DNA of 64,000 nt from a virus. The position numbers were made by a program, and so were the translations under genes. The stretch covers positions 162,986-226,985 of IMG/VR virus record IMGVR_UViG_3300015265_000001. One strand, written 5' to 3'. Position 1 is the stretch's first letter. Every line of letters begins with the position of its first letter. The notes beneath the pieces are model-generated. The model was not told the DNA's origin. It saw only the letters and a list, made by a program, of their open reading frames with translations, and made no database searches. Positions 49,965-59,326 of the stretch are shown here, one piece after another.

Positions 49965-50912
49965 TTAAGCCGGGATGTATTCAAGAACAGGTACCCAGGA
50001 AATCCAGGACCCCGATGCGGCACCTGTGATGGCCCGCGCGAAAACGTCTGACCAGTTGCTGTTGCTAACCGACCAGTTGTTTGTAGAGTTGAAGTGTTGG
50101 GTGGCAGTCAACGGATAAGGAACCCCAGTTGCATCACCCCATTTGTTTGGTTGCAGCAATGGAACGTCAGCGGCCAGAATAGACGTGGTCAGGGAGCACA
50201 TCAGTTCACACCATTCACTGCCTTTAAAGGTGGTGCGATCTGGTACGTTCTGGTCTGTCGCCAGGGTGCTGTTTTTAGGGCAGCGCACTAGGAAGCTGTC
50301 ACTGCCTACCGTTACCACTCTTTTCTGGTTAACCGTGGTCGGGATGTTCGGGCTCGCCCCTACCGTGGTCAGGTTGAATGGAGCGGCACCAGGGCCGTCT
50401 ACTCCATACACCAAACCTTGGTTGTAGATCTGAGACCACGTCGCTGTCCCCGTTGCTGTAAAGATGGCGTTGGGGAAGAACAAGATCTTGCCTTTAAAGA
50501 CAAACTTGTACCAACCCGTCATCGTGTTATCAGCGGGAGCACTACCTATCTGGTTCGTGATCGATAAAGCGGATCTGAGACCAGAGATAGTAAACAGCTG
50601 GGCAACGGGGACAAACCCCATATACCCGGCGTTCCAGTCGCCCCGGAGAACGGTATTGTTACCAGGTCCCGTTTTGGAGAAGTTACCGTACAACATGCAT
50701 TGGCTGTATTGCGTCGTTGCGCCTGCTTTAACGGCCTCCAGCATGTAGTAACGAACACTTCGATCCGCAACCGTGGTATCTGTATAAGTCACGTCGGTAG
50801 GGCTCAACACAACCTTTGTAGCGGGTAGAGCAGCCCACGTAAACGGAGTGTCCGACCAATACAGCGTCAGACCATCTACCGTCATCGCAGGCCAATCGAT
50901 TTTAATCGACAT
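49965..50912 (-). CDS. GWRP-module tail protein with FN3-like N-terminus
   Basis: 315 residues. Same plan as 49048: an FN3-like domain (SIKIDWPAMTVDGLTLYWSD), then GPGNNTVLRGDWNAGYMG, WYKFVFKGKILFFPN, FLVRCPKN and a C-terminal ISWVPVLEYIPA, in which GWRP has become SWVP. The most diverged C-terminus of the set. Twelve bases separate it from 49048. Confidence 0.7.
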   Translation of the reverse strand: MSIKIDWPAMTVDGLTLYWSDTPFTWAALPATKVVLSPTDVTYTDTTVADRSVRYYMLEAVKAGATTQYSQCMLYGNFSKTGPGNNTVLRGDWNAGYMGFVPVAQLFTISGLRSALSITNQIGSAPADNTMTGWYKFVFKGKILFFPNAIFTATGTATWSQIYNQGLVYGVDGPGAAPFNLTTVGASPNIPTTVNQKRVVTVGSDSFLVRCPKNSTLATDQNVPDRTTFKGSEWCELMCSLTTSILAADVPLLQPNKWGDATGVPYPLTATQHFNSTNNWSVSNSNWSDVFARAITGAASGSWISWVPVLEYIPA

Positions 50913-50921
50913 AAGGACTCC

Positions 50922-51872
50922 TTAACTATCGATCAGTTCGAGTACTGGCCACCAGCCATAATTAAGGCCGTTGTACGTTGCGATACCACGGTTGGCAATA
51001 CCCGTACGGTTCGCCGTTGTGTTACCCCGCAACAGGTTGTTAGAGGCCGCTACAGCCGACACACGTTCCTGAATAATGGAACCGAGAGTTACGCCTGTCA
51101 GCGCCATGCCCAAGTCAGCAACGGTCGCCTGCTGAACGTTAGCCATGCGCTGAAGGTCTGGACAGTACATCGACAACGGATAGATAATGTCATTCCATTC
51201 GTTTGGCCAGAGTTCAGTTGGTTCCGTAACTGACGGAGTTGCGGGGAAACGTGTCAGGGTGTCATCAAACCCCGTCATGCAGCGAACACGGAACTGATCG
51301 CCACCGATGGTAACCTTGGCACTTTGGTTAACGTTGGCGCCGGCGTTGTACGGACCAGGGCCGTCCACACCGAAGACCAGACCCAGGTCGTAAAGGGTTT
51401 TCCAACTGATGTTACCGCACAAAGGACCGTTAGGAACAAAGAGTACTTTGCCGTTACGAATCCATTTATGCCAGATAGGGCCCTGTTGGTTAACCGAACC
51501 TACGGTCAGACCCACTGCGGCACGCAAGTCGTTGGTGTTAATCAACTCACCCGACGTAACTGTGCCGAAGTAACCGTAACTGAAATCGCCAATCGTAACC
51601 GCTACTGGGCCGGGGCCTTTACGAGGGTTTGCAACGATTGGGATGTTGTTGGAACTTTGCTTATCCCCGTTTGCGGTCAGGGTGGTTTCAAACACGTAGT
51701 AATACGTCGTACCACGAACAGTAGTGGTATCGGTGTACGTGCTCTCGCCTGCGCTCAACGTAGCAATGGGGTTAGCCAGGTTGGAGCGGTCAAGTGGCGA
51801 GGTGCCTCGGTAAATCTTTGTGGTGAACGTACCTGGGGCGTTCAGGTTCGTCCAGTTTAGTACCGTATCCAT
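50922..51872 (-). CDS. GWRP-module tail protein with FN3-like N-terminus
   Basis: 316 residues. FN3-like domain (VLNWTNLNAPGTFTTKIYRG, then TYTDTTTVRGTTYYYVFE) followed by the module: GPGPVAVTIGDFSYGYFG, WHKWIRNGKVLFVP, FRVRCMTG and YGWWPVLELIDS at the end. VFGVDGPGPYN parallels VYGVDGPGAAP of 49965, so these two are probably closest to each other. Confidence 0.7.
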   Translation of the reverse strand: MDTVLNWTNLNAPGTFTTKIYRGTSPLDRSNLANPIATLSAGESTYTDTTTVRGTTYYYVFETTLTANGDKQSSNNIPIVANPRKGPGPVAVTIGDFSYGYFGTVTSGELINTNDLRAAVGLTVGSVNQQGPIWHKWIRNGKVLFVPNGPLCGNISWKTLYDLGLVFGVDGPGPYNAGANVNQSAKVTIGGDQFRVRCMTGFDDTLTRFPATPSVTEPTELWPNEWNDIIYPLSMYCPDLQRMANVQQATVADLGMALTGVTLGSIIQERVSAVAASNNLLRGNTTANRTGIANRGIATYNGLNYGWWPVLELIDS

Positions 51873-51882
51873 ATTTCATTCC

Positions 51883-52893
51883 TTAAGCGACGTAAGACCC
51901 AGAGATGGTGAAGGCCTTGAGCGTGGAGGACTCGTTGGTTCCTTTGATGCCGATAGGTTTTAGGGCCAAGTCGGCAAAGCTGTAGGTGACCTGCGGCAAT
52001 TGGTATTGCCAGAGTTGTTGACGAGGATTGGCTGGGCGTATGGCGCCCAAAGACCATTGCCGTACATCGTTGATGACAGGGGCGAAAGGACCGACCGAGT
52101 TATAACGGAGTGCGTACGGATCTTTAGCCACGGTATCAGGAATAAGTTCCAATACCGGACGCCAGCCATGAATGCTACTTGAGCCAGAAAGTTTATCCGT
52201 CTTAAGTATGGTTCTGGCCATAGCCAAGATTTGACCAGAGGTACCGTCACCACGAACAATGCATTGGTTGACATTAGACGTGATGGTTTCTTGCACAATG
52301 GTGTCTGGACTGGACGATGGGGACAGACCAGTAGCCGCGTAGGTAAAGTTTGCAAACTTGGGTGCACCTACTCCGCCGTTCGAATCGTTAACGGTACGAC
52401 CAAACAGTTGGTTCCATTCCCCAGTGAAGATGTTGCCTCCCGTAGTAGGATCAGCTGGGTAACCTGTCGGTAGACGTGGTTTCAGAACCCACAACTTCTG
52501 ACCTTCATACTTCGGCATCTGGATGTATTGGAACTTTGGAGTTGCCAACGGATACTTACCGTTATCCCGAGTTCCGTATACCAGACCGGCGGCATAAAGA
52601 TCAGCCCAGGAGATGTTGCTACGGAAAGGCATCTTCGCAATGAAAATGACTTTACCGTTCCAAATGAACTTCAGCCACATGTTACCGTTAGCCGCAGCGA
52701 CCGCAGTGGGGTTGTCCGTCCCCAGATACAAGCCAGCCTGCCCAGCAACCTGAGCAGGTGTAAACAGCTGAAGATCGGTTACCTCACCAAAGTAACCTAG
52801 GGTTGCATCACCGGCAATTAGAGTCTTAGGACCAGGCCCAGAATCGCCGATGTAAATTTGTTGGCCCCCCGTGGAGAGCAGCGTTTCAATCAT
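51883..52893 (-). CDS. GWRP-module tail protein with C-terminal extension
   Basis: 336 residues from an ATG at 52893 with AAAGAGGGAAGTATC upstream. It begins MIETLLSTGGQQIYIGDSG and goes straight into the module (GPGPKTLIAGDATLGYFG, MWLKFIWNGKVIFIAKMPFR, SIHGWRPVLELIPD). Unlike its neighbours it then adds about 85 residues after the GWRP strand. It lacks the FN3-like domain. Confidence 0.7.
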   Translation of the reverse strand: MIETLLSTGGQQIYIGDSGPGPKTLIAGDATLGYFGEVTDLQLFTPAQVAGQAGLYLGTDNPTAVAAANGNMWLKFIWNGKVIFIAKMPFRSNISWADLYAAGLVYGTRDNGKYPLATPKFQYIQMPKYEGQKLWVLKPRLPTGYPADPTTGGNIFTGEWNQLFGRTVNDSNGGVGAPKFANFTYAATGLSPSSSPDTIVQETITSNVNQCIVRGDGTSGQILAMARTILKTDKLSGSSSIHGWRPVLELIPDTVAKDPYALRYNSVGPFAPVINDVRQWSLGAIRPANPRQQLWQYQLPQVTYSFADLALKPIGIKGTNESSTLKAFTISGSYVA

Positions 52894-52906
52894 GATACTT
52901 CCCTCT

Positions 52907-54160
52907 TTAAGCAGGTCCGACGAGTTCCAATACCGGACGCCAGCCGTAACCACCGTGAGTGGATCCAGGAGCCTGATACCACAAACCATTGAACCCTGGA
53001 TAACCTCGAGTTAGAGGACCGTTGGTTGAGTACTTTTCTTGGCAGAGCGTCAGCTCGCCGTTGGCAGTACCGCCGTTCCAGTAAACATCAGTGTTGCTGT
53101 AGTTCGCCCATCGATCAGATGCTGGACCGGTGTAGTTCACAGTTACACGTCCAAAGTAGGCGTTATACTCACCACCACCCGAAGACGCCGGATCTGCGTT
53201 ACCACCCGTCATTACGCGGACTTTGTAAATGTTACCGCCGATGTTAAGTGTTTTGGTACCTTTAATAGCACCGATAGCATCGAGGGTTTCCCACAGTACC
53301 GCCGTCCGCATCGGTTTCTTAGCGATGTAGAACGTCTTGCCATTATCAATAAACTTCAACCAGTTCGGGTTAGGGTCAACCAAAACTGTACCCGTGATAC
53401 CCAATGCAGTTGCCAATGCGCTTGCCGTGATCAGATCTGCACCGGCGACCTCACCCTTAAAAGGACTTGGTGGAATGCTGGATTTCTTTACCAGCACTGG
53501 GCGCCAACCGTAATACCCTTGTGGGTTATTGGCCGGCATATTCCAGATACCCATGATTGGGTGGTTGCCGCTGGAGTTCTGCCAGTCGTTACCGCGCAAG
53601 CAGTAACCGTTAGTCAAACTTTCAGCACAAACGGTAAATACACCGTCGCTAAGGTCAGCACCACCAGGAGCACCTAACCCCAACATTGTTCTTGTGTAAT
53701 TACCCCAAATAGGAGCGGATTCGATACCGACACGATCCGTGTTGTCATAAATGGCGTACATGTAACGGTTCCACTCGCCGCCGGCGTTGGAAGGCACTGC
53801 CGCTGCTGCGGTAGAAATAGCACCCGTCATCATTCGGACAATGTACACTTCGCCCCTGACGGTGATTTCTTTTGCCCCGTTGCTTGTTGCAGCCATGATC
53901 TGTTCGTACGTTGCAGCTGCACGAATAGGTTTCTTGGCAATGTACAGCTCGAGACCAGAATCTTCGATGAAATGGAGCCAGCCGCTATCGACGTTCATCG
54001 CAACCCCTGCTGACAATCCCACCAGGGTAGCCAGGGCGTCCCCGTAAACAAAGTCGGCAGACCCTGTTATTCCTTTATACGGTGTTCCAGCTGGAAAGGG
54101 TATGTCCGAATTGTCGTTAGCTCCCTGTTTATATCCTAATCCAAGCATTGCTTCGATCAT
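52907..54160 (-). CDS. Tail protein with two tandem GWRP modules
   Basis: 417 residues. Two modules in a row: one ends YYGWRPVLVKKSS near residue 225, the second GYGWRPVLELVGPA at the end. Each has a lead GDALATLVGLSAG / ASALATALGITG helix, a WLHFIEDSGLELYIAKKPIR / WLKFIDNGKTFYIAKKPMRT strand pair, a VYIVRMMTG / IYKVRVMTG strand and a GGEWNRYMYA / GGEYNAYFGR strand. The internal repeat supports treating the module as an autonomous fold of about 190 residues. Confidence 0.75.
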   Translation of the reverse strand: MIEAMLGLGYKQGANDNSDIPFPAGTPYKGITGSADFVYGDALATLVGLSAGVAMNVDSGWLHFIEDSGLELYIAKKPIRAAATYEQIMAATSNGAKEITVRGEVYIVRMMTGAISTAAAAVPSNAGGEWNRYMYAIYDNTDRVGIESAPIWGNYTRTMLGLGAPGGADLSDGVFTVCAESLTNGYCLRGNDWQNSSGNHPIMGIWNMPANNPQGYYGWRPVLVKKSSIPPSPFKGEVAGADLITASALATALGITGTVLVDPNPNWLKFIDNGKTFYIAKKPMRTAVLWETLDAIGAIKGTKTLNIGGNIYKVRVMTGGNADPASSGGGEYNAYFGRVTVNYTGPASDRWANYSNTDVYWNGGTANGELTLCQEKYSTNGPLTRGYPGFNGLWYQAPGSTHGGYGWRPVLELVGPA

Positions 54161-54193
54161 GGTTTGATCCTTTAAAAGGAAAAGCAGCGCAAG

Positions 54194-54218
54194 GGGATCA
54201 CCCCGAAGGAGATCCCCT
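54194..54218 (-). terminator. Terminator after the long tail fibre gene
   Basis: Read on the minus strand, GGGGATC and GATCCCC (54212-54218 and 54194-54200) form a stem, followed by TTGCGCTGCTTTTCCTTTT. Same stem as at 12889 and 37768. It may reduce expression of the downstream module genes. Confidence 0.75.
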
Positions 54219-54229
54219 GCACTAAGTGG

Positions 54230-57200
54230 TTAAGGAACTACGGCACCCGCTGCGCCCGTCCACTCCACACCATCCCAGGTGAAGGTGATGTAGGTACGGC
54301 TACCAGTCAGAGCTGGTGGCGAACCACCGTTCCAGACCAGCGCTGTCGCACCCGTAGGAGCAAAGGTAATTACCCCCGCTGCACCGTTGATTTTCATCAC
54401 CAGCACTTTGGCTCGGGCAGGGGATTTTGGTCCGTCGCCCAAGGTAATGGTTTTGGCTGTAGCGCCGGTGTTCGTCACAACGATGAACTGATCAACCAAT
54501 GCATCGATCGTAGCCGTTGCCGAAATAGTCCGGATAGCCAGATCGTACTGGTTGAATTCAATCCAGCCGTTGTTCTTGTAGACGTAGGTCTTGTTGTCGT
54601 TACCACCAGCTGGGCCGGAGATACCAGGAGTAACCGGCGTGTAGACAACCCACGTGTGGTCACCTTTACGCAGGTACAGGTTGGTATCAGTCGGTACGTC
54701 AGCAAAGCCAGGTACGAAGGCGTTGATCTGGGCTTGCAGCTTACCGAAGGCTGTGATGACAGTATCAGCGGCTACAACAGCGGTGGCGGTTGCCAGGCTG
54801 AAGCCAGTCAGCGTAGTCGAACGAACCCGTGCTTGCGTGAAGTAGAGGTTAGTGGTGCCCTCTACAACAGCGTCCGAGGTACCTGGAGAAGCTACCAGCC
54901 CTACATACGTCGAACCCGACCAACGGTATTGCGCGTTGGTGTTGAGCGCGATGTAGATTTTGCCAGATTCACCTGTAGCCGGGAAAGCCGCTTGGTTAGC
55001 GAACTCCAACACGTCATCGACATAGCTCGGCAGTTGACCTGCCGGGATGGTGCCGTTAACGAGGGTAGCAACCGAAACGCCCAGCTCTGTAAGAGCAACA
55101 CCGCCCAGGCTAGCCAGTGTAGGAGGGGTATAAACCGCCCAGTCACCGAGCAGCTGCCCATTCAGGCGCAGACGCATGTACGGATTGCCATCAGCCGGTG
55201 GTTCGTTGATTTGAGGTGGGAATACCAGCTCAACCCACTCACCTTCGTTGGTGGTACTGCCGTCAACCAATTGGCGAACGTACAGCTTACCGTCAACCAT
55301 GTTCGGCGCTTCGTCTACCAGCAGAGGTACCCACTCGTTACCGAGGCGGACAACCTTACCAACAGACACCTCTGGCGAGTTGACATCACCCGCAACCAGC
55401 TGACCCCAGTAGACCCAACCGCGATCCGCCGTTTTGTAGTAGACCTTGAAGCTGTCCGATACAGCCCAGTCACCGATGTTACCGGTGAAGCCAGCACCCG
55501 GAGCATCTTGGCCGGCAGGCAGAGTAATCCAGGACGAACCTTTATCACCCTTGTCGCCTTTCTTGCCAATGCCCTGAGGGCCAGGAACACCCTGGATACC
55601 CTGAGGACCACGAACCAGACCGATGTCGATCCACTTACCACCATCGGCAGTCGTCCAGATGGCCAGGTTGTTACCAACCAGATAACCGTCACCCAGGTTG
55701 CCTGTAGGGTGAGCAGTTGCCAGATCACCCAGAGTGTTGTACGCACCGAGGATGTTGATCGACGTACCCGCGTCACCTTTCTCACCGTCTTTACCTTGAG
55801 GACCAGGCAGACCAGTGATATCGAAAGGACCGGCCCACGCACCATCGGTCAGGACATAGAGCATCTTGTCGTTGGCGGTGAAGTAACCATCGCCTTCTTC
55901 AGCAACAGAGGTAGTTGGCAGGTAAGTAGGACCAGCCACCACACCACGCAGCTTGATACCGGTACCCATCGGGCCTTTGTCGCCAGGCGCGCCTACGGCA
56001 CCACCATCAACCCACTCACCACCGATAGACAGCCGAATGCGTTTGTCCAGGTCAACGTAAGCCTTACCTGGGTTAGCCGCAGCATCCGGTGGAGTGGCGT
56101 CTTCTGGTGTCAGTACCTTGATGATGGTAATCGAGGAACCATTTGCACCATCGTTACCGTTCTGCCCGTCTTCACCTTTGAAAGACCCCAGAGGGATCCA
56201 GCCACCACCTACATAAGCGTAGAGGGTATTGGTGTCACGTACCGAGTAAACATCTTGCTCGGCAGGTGTAGCGGTCAGTTCAGTAAAGGTCGAAACCGAA
56301 CCTTTGATGATGATGTTGGTACCGTTAGTGCCGTTGGTGCCTTTAAGGCTGACCAGGAACTCATTCTCGGAACCGCTGTGACCTTGAGCCAGCCACAGTT
56401 GATACGTCGATTGACCGCGGAATGGACCTACGTCTTCCCACACGCCTTCGGTGAGAATGTGCAGGTGGCCATCGTCATTGGTGACGTAGCCGTCTTGCTC
56501 TTCTGGGTTTACGATGTTGCCCAGTTGAGCAGCGTTGGCCACGGTGCCTTTAACAGTCAGGTTCTTACCGCGAGGACCATCCGGACCTGGTACAGTCGAC
56601 TTGAGGGAAACCAGCCACTGTTGCAGAGTACCGGAGAAACCGTCTTCCACAGCCAGTTCGTAGGCGGACAGACCACCAACCGAACCGAGGTCAACGTATT
56701 GGGCTTCATCGGTCACCCAGACGTACAGGTGACTACCGACATACCAGGCTTCAGTTGCAACACCCGGCGTCGGCAGAGCGGCTTCAGATGGCTGAGAACC
56801 CTTGACTTCGAAAGGAGACCGCGCAGGACCTTCGTTGCCCGGAGGACCAGGTTCAGTGGACTTCAGGGTATTCAGGAAGTCTTGCAGCGTGCCAGCGTTG
56901 CCGGCCTGCAACCAGAGTTGGTAGTTATCCTTACCGACCAGGCTTGCCAGCCATTGAGGCTTAGTACCCGAGAAGCCATCTTCGACGGCGATCTCATAAG
57001 CACTTTGACCAGCAGGACCTTCCAGACCCAGCGAAGACCATACTGGTGTTTCTGGATCATTACCCGCACCGCCAGGGATCAGGATCCAGAGATCGCTCTT
57101 CCACAGGTATGCATCACCAACAGCGTTGATGCTTGGATCCGGCAACGCTTGACCCGAAGGCCAGGTACCCAGCAGTGTCAGACCGCGGTCGCCCAACAGG

Positions 57201-57988
57201 CTACCAGAATCGACCCACTCAGTGCTGTTCCAGATAAACAGCGCGCCTTCTACGAAGTAAGCCGTACCGTTGGCCAGACCTTCAGTAGGAATGGCATCCA
57301 GCTCAGCCTGAGAATTCAGACGACCGATAACCTTGATGTTACCGACCTCGCCATCCTTACCTTGCAGGCTGGCAATCCATTCTGCTTCGGTACCGATGGT
57401 AGGGTCCAGGCGTTTGGCCGTTTGGTAAGCGGATTCACCCACCAGCTTGGCCAGCCACTGAGGTTCAGTACCGGTTTCGCCGTTGGCTACCGCAACCTCG
57501 TAGGCGCTCCTGCCGTCGTCACCTTTCAGACCGATAGTGACCCAGCCGTCAGGTTGAGGAATGAGCAGCCAGATGTCGCTCTTCCAGACATACGCGTCAC
57601 CCACTTCGTTCAGGGTGTGATCCGGCAGGGCCTGGTTATCTGGCCAGGTACCCAGCAGGGTGATACCACGAGGACCCAACAGGGAACCCGAGCTTACCCA
57701 TTCAACGGCGTTCCATACTTGCAGCGAGCCTTCAACAAAGTAGGCGTCGCCTTTGCCCAGGCTTTCGGTTGGGAGAGCATCCAATTCAGCCTGGGTGATA
57801 CGACCGATAACGTTCAGACCGTTAACCACCAGAGCCAGGAACTGGTCGTAGAGGTAACGGGTACGGTTAGCCAGGAGAATAGGGGCACGGTTGTCCGGGC
57901 CATCAGGACCGCCACGGACGGGTTCCCCTTGATCGATAAGGGGGATGTCTTGGGGGAATACACTTTCTTCAGTGATGTTTGTAGGCAT
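54230..57988 (-). CDS. Long tail fibre protein with SAY and collagen-like repeats
   Basis: 1252 residues. Residues about 60-180 and 220-350 are a duplicated unit: IGRITQAELDALPTE / IGRLNSQAELDAIPTE, then WNAVEWVSSGSLLG / WNSTEWVDSGSLLG, LLGTWPDNQALP / LLGTWPSGQALP and GDAYVWKSDIW / GDAYLWKSDLW. Short repeats of the type SAYEIAVEDGFSGT-x-QWLASL occur at least four times, the usual tail-fibre linker. Gly-x-y collagen stretches (GPPGNEGPA, GPQGIQGVPGPQGIGKKGDK) alternate with small Trp-rich domains. Collagen stretches suggest a trimer. Ribosome site AAGGGACG. Likely the host-contact fibre of the virion. Confidence 0.85.
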   Translation of the reverse strand: MPTNITEESVFPQDIPLIDQGEPVRGGPDGPDNRAPILLANRTRYLYDQFLALVVNGLNVIGRITQAELDALPTESLGKGDAYFVEGSLQVWNAVEWVSSGSLLGPRGITLLGTWPDNQALPDHTLNEVGDAYVWKSDIWLLIPQPDGWVTIGLKGDDGRSAYEVAVANGETGTEPQWLAKLVGESAYQTAKRLDPTIGTEAEWIASLQGKDGEVGNIKVIGRLNSQAELDAIPTEGLANGTAYFVEGALFIWNSTEWVDSGSLLGDRGLTLLGTWPSGQALPDPSINAVGDAYLWKSDLWILIPGGAGNDPETPVWSSLGLEGPAGQSAYEIAVEDGFSGTKPQWLASLVGKDNYQLWLQAGNAGTLQDFLNTLKSTEPGPPGNEGPARSPFEVKGSQPSEAALPTPGVATEAWYVGSHLYVWVTDEAQYVDLGSVGGLSAYELAVEDGFSGTLQQWLVSLKSTVPGPDGPRGKNLTVKGTVANAAQLGNIVNPEEQDGYVTNDDGHLHILTEGVWEDVGPFRGQSTYQLWLAQGHSGSENEFLVSLKGTNGTNGTNIIIKGSVSTFTELTATPAEQDVYSVRDTNTLYAYVGGGWIPLGSFKGEDGQNGNDGANGSSITIIKVLTPEDATPPDAAANPGKAYVDLDKRIRLSIGGEWVDGGAVGAPGDKGPMGTGIKLRGVVAGPTYLPTTSVAEEGDGYFTANDKMLYVLTDGAWAGPFDITGLPGPQGKDGEKGDAGTSINILGAYNTLGDLATAHPTGNLGDGYLVGNNLAIWTTADGGKWIDIGLVRGPQGIQGVPGPQGIGKKGDKGDKGSSWITLPAGQDAPGAGFTGNIGDWAVSDSFKVYYKTADRGWVYWGQLVAGDVNSPEVSVGKVVRLGNEWVPLLVDEAPNMVDGKLYVRQLVDGSTTNEGEWVELVFPPQINEPPADGNPYMRLRLNGQLLGDWAVYTPPTLASLGGVALTELGVSVATLVNGTIPAGQLPSYVDDVLEFANQAAFPATGESGKIYIALNTNAQYRWSGSTYVGLVASPGTSDAVVEGTTNLYFTQARVRSTTLTGFSLATATAVVAADTVITAFGKLQAQINAFVPGFADVPTDTNLYLRKGDHTWVVYTPVTPGISGPAGGNDNKTYVYKNNGWIEFNQYDLAIRTISATATIDALVDQFIVVTNTGATAKTITLGDGPKSPARAKVLVMKINGAAGVITFAPTGATALVWNGGSPPALTGSRTYITFTWDGVEWTGAAGAVVP

Positions 57989-58028
57989 GACTCGTCCCTT
58001 CAGGAAATGAGTTTAAAGATGTAGGTCC

Positions 58029-58616
58029 TTACTGGTAGGTAAGAGTCCCGTCGTGCAGATACGTGCCGTCGTGGATAGCGTCAGTGATAACACCACCGTT
58101 ACTTTCAACAATCGTCAGAGTACCTACAACGGTATGTGAATCGATGGTAACCAAAGTCACCGGTTGATCAATCGAGATTTCTTCATCAGCCAGCACATAC
58201 TTGCAGCTGTTCTTGATGATTTGCAGCACTGTTGCAGCGTCTTTGGAACCCTTACTCACCAAAACTGCCCCCGACACACTATCACCCTCTCCTGACAGAA
58301 GGTAAATGCCCTGTACCGTTTTTGCCTGAAGATCAGCAAGGGCCAGCGGTGTGGGTTCAATCAGGTTAGCCGGTCCATTGGCAGTGTAGTCAGCCGGCTG
58401 ATACTTCTGGTCGACTCCTGTGAAAAGGGACGGTGAATCAACATCGACCAGGTAAGTGATGATGCCCGCATTGTCCGCTTTACGGAAATTCGAGAAAGTG
58501 ACTTGGCCGAGGGTCAGGGCTGTGAGTGCATTTACGAAGGTCGGTTCATCCTTATAGCGGTCTTGGTTATAAGCGATAAACCTGTCCAAAAACAGTTGTT
58601 CGTTTGGAAAGGCCAT
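58029..58616 (-). CDS. First gene of tail operon, paralogue of 38085
   Basis: 195 residues from an ATG at 58616 with GTGGAAC upstream. QLFLDRFIAYNQDRYKDEPT near the start aligns with the start of the plus-strand protein at 38085. The rest is alpha/beta with no recognised motif. Position upstream of the long fibre suggests a virion or assembly role. A longer in-frame start at 58661 has no better site. Confidence 0.55.
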   Translation of the reverse strand: MAFPNEQLFLDRFIAYNQDRYKDEPTFVNALTALTLGQVTFSNFRKADNAGIITYLVDVDSPSLFTGVDQKYQPADYTANGPANLIEPTPLALADLQAKTVQGIYLLSGEGDSVSGAVLVSKGSKDAATVLQIIKNSCKYVLADEEISIDQPVTLVTIDSHTVVGTLTIVESNGGVITDAIHDGTYLHDGTLTYQ

Positions 58617-58710
58617 ATTTAGTTCCACAGTGGGGTCAGGGGGCTTGGAGCATAAAATCAAAAGTAAAATATAATAGCCAAACCTATTAAGTTATAATAA
58701 AACTCAAACC

Positions 58711-58719
58711 TACATTATT
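58711..58719 (+). promoter_or_regulatory. Early promoter motif, TACATTATT class
   Basis: ACCTACATTATT followed by TACTTGTAAAC, in the 146-base gap between the divergent tail operon and the plus-strand run. The next start is 52 bases downstream. The same gap must hold the minus-strand promoter; its sequence on that strand (TATTATATTTTAC, at about 58660-58672) is a weak candidate only. Confidence 0.7.
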
Positions 58720-58762
58720 TACTTGTAAACCCATTTCTTTTTAAAAATTAGCAGGGGCATTT

Positions 58763-59197
58763 ATGACTACCGAACAAAAGAAAGCTAAAGTCGTTATCCG
58801 TGCTAACGAAGACGGGATCGACGTGAACTATGGCCCATTGGTTGCTGGTAACCTCAATGGTTTGCCGTTCATTGCTGAGGACTGGTACCTCGACATGCTC
58901 AAGTTGCCGTACGTGGTAATGGACACGATTCCGCCTTTCCTGTTCGACTACAGACTGGATGTAGAGCTCAGCGAGACCAGTGGTCGCAAGATCATCATCC
59001 ACGTATTGGATATGGCCGACATTGCGCAGCTGGGTCTTGAGTTCTCCAAGGTAGGCGGTGGTCGCTGGGTAGGTGCGGGTCCTGGCGGTTGCTGGCAGCA
59101 GACCTGGCGCAATGGTGCGGTGGAGAACCCACATCAAACCATTGATAAGTTCTACATTGGTATGACCCAGGAACAGATCGAACGTTCCAAGTTCTGA
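58763..59197 (+). CDS. Unknown 144-residue protein, first in an early unit
   Basis: GCAGGGGCATTT precedes the ATG. Alpha/beta with a Gly/Trp-rich loop (VGGGRWVGAGPGGCWQQTWR) that is unusual but fits no known nucleotide-binding motif. C-biased codons suggest strong expression. Function unknown. Confidence 0.55.
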   Translation: MTTEQKKAKVVIRANEDGIDVNYGPLVAGNLNGLPFIAEDWYLDMLKLPYVVMDTIPPFLFDYRLDVELSETSGRKIIIHVLDMADIAQLGLEFSKVGGGRWVGAGPGGCWQQTWRNGAVENPHQTIDKFYIGMTQEQIERSKF

Positions 59198-59206
59198 GGA
59201 GGCTCT

Positions 59207-59314
59207 ATGGCCAGAAGACGTGTTAACAGGCAAGCACTGATCATTTTCTTGATTCAGGTGTTCGGTCCTTTCATTGCGATTGGAATCGCTGCTTTGATCG
59301 GACCTTTGCACTAG
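59207..59314 (+). CDS. Tiny membrane peptide, 35 residues
   Basis: GAGGAGGCTCT precedes the ATG at 59207. A basic start (ARRRVNRQ) and one hydrophobic helix (ALIIFLIQVFGPFIAIGIAALIG, split as ALIIFLIQVFG and PFIAIGIAALIG). A near-ideal ribosome site makes translation likely. Role unknown. Confidence 0.6.
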   Translation: MARRRVNRQALIIFLIQVFGPFIAIGIAALIGPLH

Positions 59315-59326
59315 CGAGGTAATGCG

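Noticed and set aside
54656-58024. 1122-codon open frame on the plus strand
   Set aside because: It lies wholly antisense to the tail fibre gene, whose collagen and SAY repeats are clearly coding; the antisense protein is Arg/Thr/Gln-rich without domains. Repetitive, C-biased codons leave the opposite frame open by chance.
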